DNA of 64,000 nucleotides from Pseudoduganella flava (GTDB lineage Bacteria; Pseudomonadota; Gammaproteobacteria; Burkholderiales; Burkholderiaceae_D): positions 1-64,000 of the forward strand of contig NZ_VLKW01000004.1 of NCBI RefSeq assembly GCF_007830495.1, read 5' to 3'. The notes below the pieces were generated by a model, which was given only the letters and a program-made list of their open reading frames with translations, ran no database searches and was not told the origin of the DNA. Of the stretch, positions 52,329 through 60,690 are shown one piece after another. Both the position numbers and the translations under genes were made by a program. Every line of letters begins with the position of its first letter. Position 1 is the stretch's first letter.

Positions 52329-52865
52329 TCAGGCGCGCTTGCGCTCCCACGGCAATGGCCGCTCGAAGCTGTGGCCGCACAGGTGCAGCGGATCGCCCGT
52401 GTAGGGATATTCCATCAGGCCGTCGTGCGCCTGGTGCAGGATGCCGAGCGTGCGGGTGGTGGCGCTGCCGTCGGCGATGCTTTCGAATTCCGCTATCCAT
52501 TGTCGCAGGTCGCGCAGGAACTCGCCTTCCTCGTCCTGCATCTGCACCAGCTCCATCGGATTCATCAGGTAGTTCGCATACGCGTTCTCGTCGATGAACG
52601 TGCGCCAGTGATCGACGATTGGCGCCGCCTGCGGACCAAGGAATGCCTTCAGCGCGGCGGCGCGCCGGTCGATGTTCGCCAGTGCCTTGTCGCGCGACGT
52701 GAGCATGATCGGCACGTGGCTGTACATGCGCAGGTCGTCCGGCTCGAATAGGCTGAACCACAGCAGCGGCAGCGCGTAGCTGCGGTCGATCAGCGGGTGC
52801 AGGTTCACGTCGTCATCCTCGAAGAAGTTTTCGTTCAGTCCTACCAGGTAAGCGCGGTTGGCCAT
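52329..52865 (-). CDS. Conserved protein of unknown function
   Basis: A 178-aa soluble protein starting MANRAYLVGLNENFFEDDDVN. This opening resembles a family of small uncharacterised bacterial proteins beginning MANRxYLY, whose role is unknown to me. It is acidic, with FSLFEPDD, WRTFIDENAY and MQDEEGEFLRDLRQWI. The start at 52865 is fixed by AGGAG six bases upstream. It is transcribed alone on the minus strand. Such genes are sometimes found among immunity or contact-dependent loci, but nothing here supports that. Confidence 0.78.
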   Translation of the reverse strand: MANRAYLVGLNENFFEDDDVNLHPLIDRSYALPLLWFSLFEPDDLRMYSHVPIMLTSRDKALANIDRRAAALKAFLGPQAAPIVDHWRTFIDENAYANYLMNPMELVQMQDEEGEFLRDLRQWIAEFESIADGSATTRTLGILHQAHDGLMEYPYTGDPLHLCGHSFERPLPWERKRA

Positions 52866-53095
52866 GCGGGGCTCCTGCTGGCTGCCGGCCAGTGCGGGCA
52901 CGAGGCAAGAAGGGAATTGTTGTTGGTGCAATTTTGTACTCATTTTGACGGGGTAACAAGATGCGCAACTTGCGGCGTGCAGGCACCGGCGCGCGATTCG
53001 CTACTTTGCAGCAATACGGCCCTCGTATGGCATCATCGCCCGGCACAACTGTCCCGTCCTCGTTCCCTAACGCGTTGCGAAGAAAGGAAATCCCG

Positions 53096-54235
53096 ATGCC
53101 ATCCCGCCTGCCGTTTGCACGTCATGCCACATCGTTCGCCCTGATGGCCGCCCTGGCCGGCCATGCCGGTGCGCAGGTCGCGCCCGTGGAGCGCGGCTTC
53201 ACCTTGGAGAAGGTGGCCGACTTCGGCCACCAGGTCACCGGCGTCACCGTGGCCGGCGACGGCCGCGTGTTCGTCAACTTCCCCCGCTGGACGGAGGACT
53301 CGCCCATCTCCGTGGCGGAAGTGAAGGACGGTGCCGTGGTGCCGTTCCCGAACGAGGAGTGGAACGCGTGGCGCAACGCCCGCAAGGATGAGCTGTCGCC
53401 CGGCGAGCACTGGGTCTGCGTGCAGAGCGTCGTCGCGGACAAGCAGGGCAATGTGTGGGTGCTCGATCCGGCCGCGCCGGCCCAGGCGACCATCGTGCCC
53501 GGCGGCCCGAAGCTGGTGCGCGTCAGCCTTGCGTCGAACGCGGTGCTGCAGAACATCCGCTTCGATGAAAGCGTGGCGCTGCAGGGCTCCTACCTGAACG
53601 ACGTGCGCTTCTCGCCGGACGGCAAATGGGCCTACATCACCGATTCGGGCGTGCGCGGTGCGATCGTGCTCGTCGACCTGGGCACGGGCGAGGCGAAGCG
53701 GCTGCTCGACGGCGATCCGTCCACGCAGCCGAAGAAGGGCCTCGTCGTGACGGCGGACGGCAAGCCGCTGCGCCGGCCGGACGGCAAGGGCATCGAGTTC
53801 GCCGCCGACGGTATCGCGCTGAGCCCCGACGGCCAGTACCTGTACTGGCAGGCGATCAAGGGCGACACGCTGTACCGCATCGCCACCAGCGTGCTGATCG
53901 AAGAGGGCTGGCGCGGCGACGACATCGGCGGCAAGGTCGAGACGGTGGGCCGCAACGGCGTGGCCGACGGCCTGTTGATCGACCGGGCCGGCAAGTACAT
54001 GTACGTGACATCGCCGGAAGACGATTCCGTCAAGGTGCGCAATCTCGCGCTGCCAGGCAGCGAGCCGCGCGTCGTGCTGCGCGACCCGCGGCTGCGCTGG
54101 CCCGATACGTTCAGCCAGGGCCCGGATGGCGTCGTGTACGTGACGACGTCGCGCATCCAGGACTCCGCGTTCTTCAAGCGCGATGCGCCGATCGCGCTGC
54201 CGACGTCGCTGTGGCGGCTGCAGCCGAAGCGCTGA
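53096..54235 (+). CDS. Yellow/major royal jelly protein-like beta-propeller (SMP-30-like), exported
   Basis: A 379-aa protein with a signal peptide ending HAGAQ. The propeller signatures VTGVTVAGDGRVFVNFPRW, SVVADKQGNVWVLDPAAP, LNDVRFSPDGKWAYITDSGVRGAIVLVDLGTG and ADGIALSPDGQYLYWQAI match bacterial yellow/MRJP-like proteins, often annotated as L-dopachrome tautomerase-related or gluconolactonase-like. Substrate is unknown. AAGGAAATCCCG precedes the start. Its stop abuts the stop of the convergent siderophore receptor (TGATCA). Confidence 0.88.
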   Translation: MPSRLPFARHATSFALMAALAGHAGAQVAPVERGFTLEKVADFGHQVTGVTVAGDGRVFVNFPRWTEDSPISVAEVKDGAVVPFPNEEWNAWRNARKDELSPGEHWVCVQSVVADKQGNVWVLDPAAPAQATIVPGGPKLVRVSLASNAVLQNIRFDESVALQGSYLNDVRFSPDGKWAYITDSGVRGAIVLVDLGTGEAKRLLDGDPSTQPKKGLVVTADGKPLRRPDGKGIEFAADGIALSPDGQYLYWQAIKGDTLYRIATSVLIEEGWRGDDIGGKVETVGRNGVADGLLIDRAGKYMYVTSPEDDSVKVRNLALPGSEPRVVLRDPRLRWPDTFSQGPDGVVYVTTSRIQDSAFFKRDAPIALPTSLWRLQPKR

Positions 54236-56326
54236 TCACAGGTCGATCTTCAGGCGCGCGACGACGCTGCGTTCGGGGCCGGGAATCACGTACAGATTGC
54301 CCCACGACGCCGTGTAGTACATCCGGTTCGTGAGGTTGTGCACGTCGACGGACAGGCGGGCGCGCTTGCTGACCTGCCACCAGCTGACCAGCTTCACCGT
54401 GGTGTAGGCCGGCAGCGTGTACGTGTCGGCCGTGTTGCCCGAGCGGTCGCCCGCGTAGTTGACGCCGCCGCCGATGCCGTAGCGGGTGCCGTTCGGCAGC
54501 TCGTCCTCGCGCAGCGCGAACACCCCGGCGCTGACCTTCGGCACATTCGCCACGCGCGTGCCGGCTGCCAGCGTCCTGTCCTTCGTCACGCGCGCATCCA
54601 TCCACGCGACATTGCCGGTCAGGCGCCAGTGCCGGTCGACCTGGCCGTTGACGTCCGCCTCGAAGCCCGTGCTGCGGATCTCGCCCGCGGCGACCGAGTA
54701 GCCCGGCACGTCGCTGGCCGTCAGCACATTGGTCTTCGTGATGTCGTAGATCGCGAGCGTGGCGCCCAGGCGCTGGTCGCGCGTCTGCAGCTTCCAGCCT
54801 GCCTCGTAGGAGGTGGAGCGCTGCGGATCGAATGCATTGCCGGCGATGTCAGTGCCATTATTGCCGCGGAAGGATTTGCCGGCCGAGACGTACAGCGAAC
54901 TCCATGCGTTCGGCAGGTACGTGAGGCCGGCGCGCGGCGACACGGCGCTTTGCTTGCGCGTCGTATAGGTCTTCGCCACGCGGTTGTCCATCGTCTGGCT
55001 GTATTCGTCCCAGCGCAGGCCGGCCAGCACCTTCCACTGGTCGTTCAGGCTGAGCTGGTCCTGCGCGAACACGGCCTTCACGCGCTGTCGCTCGTCCGAG
55101 CTGGTGGTGAGGGTGGTCAGTGCCGGCGCCGGCTTGCCGTACACGGGCGTGTAGATGTCAATCGGGTAGTTTGCCGAGCGCAGGATTTCCATATTCATCC
55201 ACAGGCGCGATGCTTCCGCGCCCAGCAGCACCGTGTGCGCCACGCCGCCCGCCGTGAACTTGCCTTCCAGCTCGCCCTGCAGCGCCACGTCGCGCGACGG
55301 CAGCTGGCGCCAAGTGGCCTGGCGGTTCAGCGTGCGGTTGTCCGCCGCCAGCGACGTCGCCTCCGTGTAGTTGCCGTCGAACGTGCTTTGCTTGTAGCTG
55401 GCGCCGGCGCGGGCGCGCCACGTGTCCGTCAACGTATGTTCGAGCGTGAGCTGATGGGTGTCGCTGTCCAGGCTCATCTTGCCGTCGGCCGGTTCGTTCA
55501 ATACCCGGTCGCGCGGCAGCAGGTCCAATGCGCCGCGCACGTTGACGAGGCCGCGGTCCAGCGGCGTCTTCACGCGCAGGAATTCCGATTCCCAGTTCAG
55601 CACCGTGCGCTCGTCGATGACCCAGGTGAGGGCCGGCGCGACGAGCTCGCGGTGGTTGTCCAGCGGCGCGGCGCGGCGGTTGCCTTCCTCCGCCATCACG
55701 TTCAGCCGGTACGCGACGTTGCGCGCGAGGGCGCCGGTGCTGTCCAGTGTGGCGCGGCGCAGCCCGCTGCTGCCGGCGCTGACTTCCACCACGTCGTGCC
55801 GGGCGAACTTCGGCTTCTTCGTGACGATGTTGATCGTGCCGCCCGGCTCGCTGCTGCCGTACACGGCGCCGGCCGGTCCCTTCAGGAACTCGAAGCGCTC
55901 GACGGTGGCCGTGCCGCGCGTCGGGTTGTAGCCGCGCGCGCCGGGGAAGCCGTTGACGAGGAAACCCATGTCCGTGCTGGAGAAGCCCCGGATCGCGTAG
56001 TTGTCCCAGGTGCCGCCGAAGTCGTTCAGGCGGGCGATGCCGCTGACGAAATCGACGGTATCGGCCATCCGCGTCGCGCCCAGGTCGTCGAGCTGCTGCT
56101 GCGTGATCACGCGCACCGATTGCGGCACTTCGAGGATCGGCGTATCCGTGCGGGTCGCGCCCCGCGCCTGCTGCGGATTGTAGGCTTCGGTGGCGCGTTC
56201 GGACACGACGGTCACTTGCGGCATCGCCGCCGCGGCGTCAGGCGTCGTCTCCGCGGCCGTCGCGGTGGCGGAAAACAGGTACAGCGTGGCGAGCGCGGCA
56301 GGGGAGGGGGACTTGCGGGAGGACAT
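54236..56326 (-). CDS. TonB-dependent siderophore receptor
   Basis: A 696-aa outer-membrane receptor. Signal peptide (LATLYLFSATATA), plug domain (TDTPILEVPQSVRVITQQQLDDLGATRMADTVDFVSGIA; FLKGPAGAVYGSSEPGGTINIVTKKP) and beta-barrel ending VIPGPERSVVARLKIDL. The plug wording is typical of hydroxamate/ferrichrome-type siderophore receptors. The start at 56326 has AAAGG in front. A good Fur box lies at 56360-56374, so it should be iron-repressed. No siderophore synthesis genes are adjacent, so it probably takes up foreign siderophores. It abuts the convergent MRJP-like gene. Confidence 0.93.
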   Translation of the reverse strand: MSSRKSPSPAALATLYLFSATATAAETTPDAAAAMPQVTVVSERATEAYNPQQARGATRTDTPILEVPQSVRVITQQQLDDLGATRMADTVDFVSGIARLNDFGGTWDNYAIRGFSSTDMGFLVNGFPGARGYNPTRGTATVERFEFLKGPAGAVYGSSEPGGTINIVTKKPKFARHDVVEVSAGSSGLRRATLDSTGALARNVAYRLNVMAEEGNRRAAPLDNHRELVAPALTWVIDERTVLNWESEFLRVKTPLDRGLVNVRGALDLLPRDRVLNEPADGKMSLDSDTHQLTLEHTLTDTWRARAGASYKQSTFDGNYTEATSLAADNRTLNRQATWRQLPSRDVALQGELEGKFTAGGVAHTVLLGAEASRLWMNMEILRSANYPIDIYTPVYGKPAPALTTLTTSSDERQRVKAVFAQDQLSLNDQWKVLAGLRWDEYSQTMDNRVAKTYTTRKQSAVSPRAGLTYLPNAWSSLYVSAGKSFRGNNGTDIAGNAFDPQRSTSYEAGWKLQTRDQRLGATLAIYDITKTNVLTASDVPGYSVAAGEIRSTGFEADVNGQVDRHWRLTGNVAWMDARVTKDRTLAAGTRVANVPKVSAGVFALREDELPNGTRYGIGGGVNYAGDRSGNTADTYTLPAYTTVKLVSWWQVSKRARLSVDVHNLTNRMYYTASWGNLYVIPGPERSVVARLKIDL

Positions 56327-56359
56327 GGTGCCTTTCGAGACAAAAGGCAACACTATAAA

Positions 56360-56374
56360 TGAGAATCATTTTCA
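56360..56374. promoter_or_regulatory. Fur box of the siderophore receptor
   Basis: TGAGAAT-C-ATTTTCA fits the 7-1-7 inverted-repeat Fur consensus (TGATAAT-N-ATTATCA) with few mismatches. It lies 34 bp upstream of the receptor start codon. Confidence 0.8.
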
Positions 56375-56451
56375 TTTGCAAGCGGCCCGGCTGGCGGTGG
56401 ACGATAAAGCCAGCCTGGCGGCTGGCTTGCTGGCACAATTGTGCGCTGCCG

Positions 56452-56491
56452 GCTTACTTGTGCTTACTTGCGCTTACTTGTGCTTACTGCG
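56452..56491 (-). repeat. Four-unit 10-bp tandem array across the PEP-CTERM stop codon
   Basis: GCTTACTTGT, GCTTACTTGC, GCTTACTTGT and GCTTACTGCG start at 56452, 56462, 56472 and 56482. On the minus strand the core is TAAGC. The TAA at 56474-56476 is the gene's stop; one unit lies inside the gene and two beyond it. Confidence 0.88.
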
Positions 56492-57190
56492 GCGCAGCCG
56501 CCAGCCCAGGCCGGCCAGGCCCAGCGTCATCAGTGCCACCTGCGACGGTTCCGGCACGGCACTGACGCCCGCATAGACACCGGTGGAATAGCCGAGTTCA
56601 CCGTCCAGCCCATCCGCACCGCTTGAGAACGTCACCGACAGGCCGCGCGAGGCGGTATTGCCGGTGGCGCTGATGACGAAGTCCTCGATCTGCAGCGGTT
56701 CTTCCGAACCGTCGTAGTAGGTGGCGAAGACGGCGGCGTGGCTCGTGCCCGTGCGGTCCATATCGATGCCGCCGGTCGCGGTGCCGTCCGCATACAGGAT
56801 CACTTTCGTGTTCGCCGTCAGCGTGAACGAGTAGCCGACGCCGATGGTGCCGAACACCTCGCCCTTGTTGCCGCCGAACGTGGCCGATGCGTCGGCGCTG
56901 CCGTTGTGCAGCGTGGCGGTGGCGCTGCCGGCCGCCACCGAGGCCGTCACCGTGCCGTCGTCGTCGAGGTAGTTCAGCGGGTCGGGCATCGTGTTGATAT
57001 CCGGATAGTAGCCGGCCATCAGTACCTTGCCGCCGTCGTCGAGCATCAGCGACGCGGTGACGCCGTCATTCAGGTCGAGATCGATCACTTCAAAATGGAA
57101 ATTGCCAATGTGCGAGGTGGCGGTGACGTCGGCGAAGGCGGTCAACGGCAGCGCCAGCGCGACGGCGGCGGCGAATGCGGTCAGTTTCAT
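56474..57190 (-). CDS. PEP-CTERM sorted exoprotein
   Basis: A 238-aa exported protein. Signal peptide MKLTAFAAAVALALPLTAFA; a beta-rich middle (NFHFEVIDLDLNDGVTASLML, GYSFTLTANTKVILYADG); and the C-terminal sorting tag VPEPSQVALMTLGLAGLGWRLRRSKHK, i.e. PEP motif, hydrophobic helix and Arg-rich tail. An exosortase elsewhere in the genome would process it at the envelope, usually with exopolysaccharide. GGAG lies before the start. The stop codon lies in a 10-bp tandem array. Confidence 0.92.
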   Translation of the reverse strand: MKLTAFAAAVALALPLTAFADVTATSHIGNFHFEVIDLDLNDGVTASLMLDDGGKVLMAGYYPDINTMPDPLNYLDDDGTVTASVAAGSATATLHNGSADASATFGGNKGEVFGTIGVGYSFTLTANTKVILYADGTATGGIDMDRTGTSHAAVFATYYDGSEEPLQIEDFVISATGNTASRGLSVTFSSGADGLDGELGYSTGVYAGVSAVPEPSQVALMTLGLAGLGWRLRRSKHK

Positions 57191-57520
57191 CTGGAGGCTC
57201 CACAGTGTTAGAAGAGAACACTATGCTAGTCGAAATGGTTATCTTATTTTTAAGCCTTTTATAAGGTGATTTGTCGTGAAAGTTTCACTGTAACTGGCGC
57301 GTTGCGCTGGGGCCGCTATCTGTACGAAGAGCCAACACGAACGCCGTCGAGTACGACGGCCCGGCTGATCGCGGTCAATGCCGACGGATGCCTTTTGTTT
57401 TTCTCGCCAGAAAGATGACAGCTATGCATGCGCCGCTGTCCGGCTAACTCGGCTATCCTTGCGTCCTTTACAAAATTATCACGGGCTGAACGGTCCTGAT
57501 GAGCAGTGCAAAGGAAGCGG
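57191..57520. other. 330-bp divergent intergenic region
   Basis: The left end is AT-rich (GGTTATCTTATTTTTAAGCC) and probably holds the PEP-CTERM promoter. A 7-bp hairpin, GCCGTCG-AGTA-CGACGGC, lies at 57343-57360 without a T run. No gene is recognised. Confidence 0.5.
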
Positions 57521-58645
57521 ATGACAGTGCCAACGGATGGGGTGAAGCCGGAATTTGGATTGATTAATTTATTGAAGGCCGGGGCGGCGCAGCTGATCGT
57601 GTTGCACCACCTGGCGTTCTACGGGCCGATGGCGGACCACGTGCGGCTCGTGCTGCCGGACCTGATCGACTGGCTGGGCGACCCCGCCCGGATCGCCGTG
57701 CAGGTGTTCCTCGTCATCGGCGGCTTCCTGGCAGCGAAGTCACTGTCCCCCACGGGCCGCCCTGGCCTGGCCAACCCGCGCGGCGCGATCTGGCGCCGCT
57801 ACGTGAAGCTGGCACCGCCGTTCATCGCGGCGACGCTGCTGGCGGCCGTCGCTTCGGCCCTGGCTGCCGAATGGATGACGCACGACTCGATCTCCGCGCC
57901 GGCCACGCTGGCGCAGCTGTGCGCCCACGCCGTGCTGCTGCATGGGGTGCTGGGTTACGAATCGCTGTCGGCCGGCGCGTGGTACGTCGCGATCGACTTC
58001 CAGCTGTACGGCGCGCTGGCGCTGCTGCTGTGGCTGGGCGGCCGCATCGCCGGCCCGCATCCGCATTCGCATCCGCTGCCGTGGCTGATGCCGGCGCTCG
58101 TCGCGGGCGGCATCACGTTCTCGCTGCTGTACTTCAACCTCGACGGCGACTGGGACGTCTGGGCGCCGTACTTCTTCGGCAGCTACGGGCTCGGTGTGAT
58201 GGCATGGTGGGCGGGCGACCGCGCCCGCAAGCCCGGCGCCGTGGTGCTGCTGGCGGTGCTGGCCGTGGTGCCGGTGCTGGCGGCGCTCGTGCTGGAATTT
58301 CGCAGCCGCATCGCGCTGGCGCTGGCCGTGGCCTGCGTGCTGTTCCTGTGCGGCCGCATCCGCACGGGCGCGGCCTGGTCGTTTGTCAACCGGATGGGCC
58401 GGATCTCGTACGCGGTATTCCTCGTGCACTTCCCCGTGTGCCTCGTCGTCAACGCAGCCTTCACCCGCTTCGTGCCGCTGGAGCCGGCATGGCAGGGGCT
58501 GGGCATGCTGTGCGCATGGGGCGCGAGCCTGGCGGCCGGTGCCGCGTTCTTCCGCTGGGTGGAGGTGCCGCTGGGGCGGGCGTTCAATGGCCGGGGTGGT
58601 GTGGGGCGGGGCGCGGCGGCCCGTCCGATCTACGTGAAAGCGTGA
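57521..58645 (+). CDS. Acyltransferase 3 family membrane protein (OafA/YrhL-like)
   Basis: A 374-aa inner-membrane O-acyltransferase with about ten hydrophobic segments. Signals: INLLKAGAAQLIVLHHLAFYGPM near the N-terminus (the conserved His region of the family), VFLVIGGFLAAKSL, WYVAIDFQLYGALALLLWL and GRISYAVFLVHFPVCLVVN. Members acetylate or otherwise acylate surface sugars or other acceptors. The start at 57521 has AAAGGAAGCGG in front and is preferred over an upstream GTG at 57506. Its substrate is unknown. It converges with tRNA-Lys. Confidence 0.9.
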   Translation: MTVPTDGVKPEFGLINLLKAGAAQLIVLHHLAFYGPMADHVRLVLPDLIDWLGDPARIAVQVFLVIGGFLAAKSLSPTGRPGLANPRGAIWRRYVKLAPPFIAATLLAAVASALAAEWMTHDSISAPATLAQLCAHAVLLHGVLGYESLSAGAWYVAIDFQLYGALALLLWLGGRIAGPHPHSHPLPWLMPALVAGGITFSLLYFNLDGDWDVWAPYFFGSYGLGVMAWWAGDRARKPGAVVLLAVLAVVPVLAALVLEFRSRIALALAVACVLFLCGRIRTGAAWSFVNRMGRISYAVFLVHFPVCLVVNAAFTRFVPLEPAWQGLGMLCAWGASLAAGAAFFRWVEVPLGRAFNGRGGVGRGAAARPIYVKA

Positions 58646-58684
58646 ATGGCAGAGCGCCGCCCGTGTCCGGGTGGCGCCGCCAAA

Positions 58685-58714
58685 ACAAAAAAGCCAACCG
58701 CGAACGGTTGGCTT
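58685..58714 (-). terminator. Rho-independent terminator of tRNA-Lys
   Basis: On the minus strand AAGCCAACCG and CGGTTGGCTT pair around TTCG and are followed by TTTTG. It starts about 14 bp after the tRNA 3' end. Confidence 0.9.
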
Positions 58715-58727
58715 TCCTGTTTCATTC

Positions 58728-58803
58728 TGGTAGGCCGTGCGGGGCTCGAACCTGCGACCAACGGATTAAAAGTCCGCTGCTCTACCAACTGAGCTAACGA
58801 CCC
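58728..58803 (-). tRNA. tRNA-Lys (anticodon TTT)
   Basis: A 76-nt cloverleaf with encoded CCA. The anticodon loop is CTTTTAA, flanked by the stem GCGGA/TCCGT. The D-loop (AGCTCAGTTGGTAGAGC) and the T-arm (GCAGGTTCGAGCCCCGC) are canonical. The acceptor stem GGGTCGT pairs with ACGGCCT using two G-U pairs. Promoter and terminator are both visible, so it is a single-gene transcript. Confidence 0.97.
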
Positions 58804-58815
58804 GAAAGAGGCCGC

Positions 58816-58845
58816 ATTATATACGAGCTTTTGGCGCTTTGCCAA
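58816..58845 (-). promoter_or_regulatory. Promoter of tRNA-Lys
   Basis: On the minus strand TATAAT (58821-58816) is preceded after 18 bp by TTGGCA (58845-58840). Transcription would start about 6 bases before the tRNA. The -35 box lies within a 29-bp sequence that is duplicated directly upstream. Confidence 0.75.
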
Positions 58846-58882
58846 GCCCCGTGACGAGCTTTTGGCGCTTTGCCAAGCCCCG
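58823..58882. repeat. Two direct 29-bp repeats upstream of tRNA-Lys
   Basis: The sequence starting ACGAGCTTTTGGCGCTTTGC occupies 58823-58851 and 58854-58882, period 31 and identical. Each contains the small inverted repeat TTGGC-GCTTT-GCCAA. The copy nearer the tRNA supplies the -35 element. The array also forms the 3' flank of the GspE/PilB-like gene and may serve as its terminator hairpin. Confidence 0.9.
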
Positions 58883-58891
58883 CGCGCGAGG

Positions 58892-60661
58892 TCACGACAG
58901 CGATGCCGTCGCGCGCAGCACTTCGTCGACCGACGTGGCGCCCTCGAGCATCTTGTAGGCGCCCGCGATGCGCAGCGGCTTCATGCCGTCCGCGACGGCT
59001 TGCCGGCGCAGCGCCGAGATGTCCGTTTCCTCCTGCACCAGCGCGCTGAACGCCGGCGTCACCGTCAGCAGTTCGTAGATGCCGGTGCGGCCGCGGTAGC
59101 CCGTCTGGCGGCATTCCGGGCAGCCGACGGGGCGGTAGACCTGCTCCGGCTTCGGCAGGTCCCAGGCGCCGCCGATGCCTTGCCAGATGTCGTCCGGCAG
59201 CTCGCCGTCCGGCGCCTTGCACTCGGGGCACAGCGTGCGCACCAGGCGCTGCGCCATGATGCCGATGATCGTCGCTTCCAGCAGGTAGTACGGCACGCCC
59301 AGTTCCAGCAGCCGCATCACGGCGGACGGCGCGTCGTTCGTGTGCAGCGTCGACAGCACCAGGTGGCCCGTCAGCGCCGCCTGGATCGCCATCTCCGCCG
59401 TCGCCAGGTCGCGGATTTCGCCGACCATGATGATGTCCGGGTCCTGCCGCATCAGCGCCCGCACGCCGTCCGCGAACGACAGGTCGATGCCCGGCTGTAC
59501 CTGCATCTGGTTGAACGACGGCTCCACCATCTCGATCGGGTCTTCCACCGTGCACACGTTCACCTCGGAGGTGGCGAGCGCCTTCAGGGTCGTGTACAGC
59601 GTCGTCGTCTTGCCCGAGCCGGTGGGGCCCGTGACGAGGATGATGCCGTGCGGGCGTTTCGTGAGCGCGTCCCAGCGCGCCGCGTCGTCTTCCGGGAAGC
59701 CCAGTTCCGGCAGCGTCTTCACGACGACGTCCGGGTCGAAGATCCGCATCACGAGCTTTTCGCCGAACGCGGTGGGCAGCGTCGACAGGCGCAGCTCGAT
59801 CTCCTGGCCGCCGGCCGTGCGCGTCTTGATGCGGCCGTCCTGCGGGCGGCGCTTCTCGATCACGTCCATGCGACCCAGCAGCTTGATGCGCGCCGTCATC
59901 GCGATCATCACGACGGCCGGCACCTGGTACACCTGGTGCAGCACGCCGTCGATGCGGAAGCGGATCGTGCCGATGTCGCGCTTCGGTTCCAGGTGGATGT
60001 CCGAGGCGCGCTGCTCGAACGCGTACTGCCACAGCCAGTCGACGATGTTGATCACGTGCTGGTCGTTGGCGTCGACCTGCCGGTTGCTCTTGCCCATCTC
60101 GACGAGCTGCTCGAAGTTGTTGCGCAGCGCGAGGTCCTGGCCCGTCGCCTTGTTCGCATCCTTGATCGACTTGGCCAGCGAGAAGAACTGCGACGTGTAC
60201 TGCGCGATGTCGAGCGGGTTGGCGATCACGCGGCGGACCTGCCGGCGCGAGATCTTCGCGATCTCCGCCTCCCATTCGAGCGCGAACGGATCGGCGGTGG
60301 CCACCGTCAGCGTGTCGGCCGTGATTTCGACGGGCAGGATGTTGAAGCGCGTCGCATAGCTGGCCGACATCACGTCGGCCACGCGCGTGAAGTCCACCTT
60401 CAGCGGATCGATGCGGTAGAGGGGCAGGTGGGCGCGGCGCGCCAGCCATTCCGTCAGCAGGTCCAGGGTCAGCTGCTTGTGGGGCGGCTGCGCCGACACG
60501 ATCTTGCAATGGGCCACCGCGCACAGCGGATGCATCGACCCCGCGGTGTTGCGCAGGATGCCTTGCGCCTGCGTGTACAGGCGTTTTACATCGGGTTTTG
60601 CCACCATGCCGTCGGCCAGCAGCCACGTGAAGATCTGTTGCAGGTCGAGCGTCTTGGCCAT
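58892..60661 (-). CDS. GspE/PulE/PilB-family type II secretion / type IV pilus ATPase
   Basis: A 589-aa assembly ATPase. Residues 1-170 are N-terminal GspE-like (LPLYRIDPLKVDFTRVADVMSASYATRFNILPVEI). The core has ASDIHLEPKRD, RRPQDGRIKT, the Walker A GPTGSGKT (345-352, Lys351), the Asp box VEDPIE, Walker B MRQDPDIIMVGEIRD and the His box GHLVLSTLHTNDA. The tetracysteine zinc site is CPECKAP...CPECRQTGYRGRTGIYEL. It powers pilin polymerisation or protein secretion at the inner membrane. No pil or gsp partners are adjacent, so it is an orphan copy. The start lacks a strong ribosome site. Confidence 0.92.
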   Translation of the reverse strand: MAKTLDLQQIFTWLLADGMVAKPDVKRLYTQAQGILRNTAGSMHPLCAVAHCKIVSAQPPHKQLTLDLLTEWLARRAHLPLYRIDPLKVDFTRVADVMSASYATRFNILPVEITADTLTVATADPFALEWEAEIAKISRRQVRRVIANPLDIAQYTSQFFSLAKSIKDANKATGQDLALRNNFEQLVEMGKSNRQVDANDQHVINIVDWLWQYAFEQRASDIHLEPKRDIGTIRFRIDGVLHQVYQVPAVVMIAMTARIKLLGRMDVIEKRRPQDGRIKTRTAGGQEIELRLSTLPTAFGEKLVMRIFDPDVVVKTLPELGFPEDDAARWDALTKRPHGIILVTGPTGSGKTTTLYTTLKALATSEVNVCTVEDPIEMVEPSFNQMQVQPGIDLSFADGVRALMRQDPDIIMVGEIRDLATAEMAIQAALTGHLVLSTLHTNDAPSAVMRLLELGVPYYLLEATIIGIMAQRLVRTLCPECKAPDGELPDDIWQGIGGAWDLPKPEQVYRPVGCPECRQTGYRGRTGIYELLTVTPAFSALVQEETDISALRRQAVADGMKPLRIAGAYKMLEGATSVDEVLRATASLS

Positions 60662-60690
60662 GGTCGGTGGTGGCTATGGTGGCGGTGGCG

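Noticed and set aside
58728..58882. Integration (att) site at tRNA-Lys
   Set aside because: The direct repeats lie upstream of the tRNA 5' end, not at its 3' end, and no integrase or foreign-looking genes follow.
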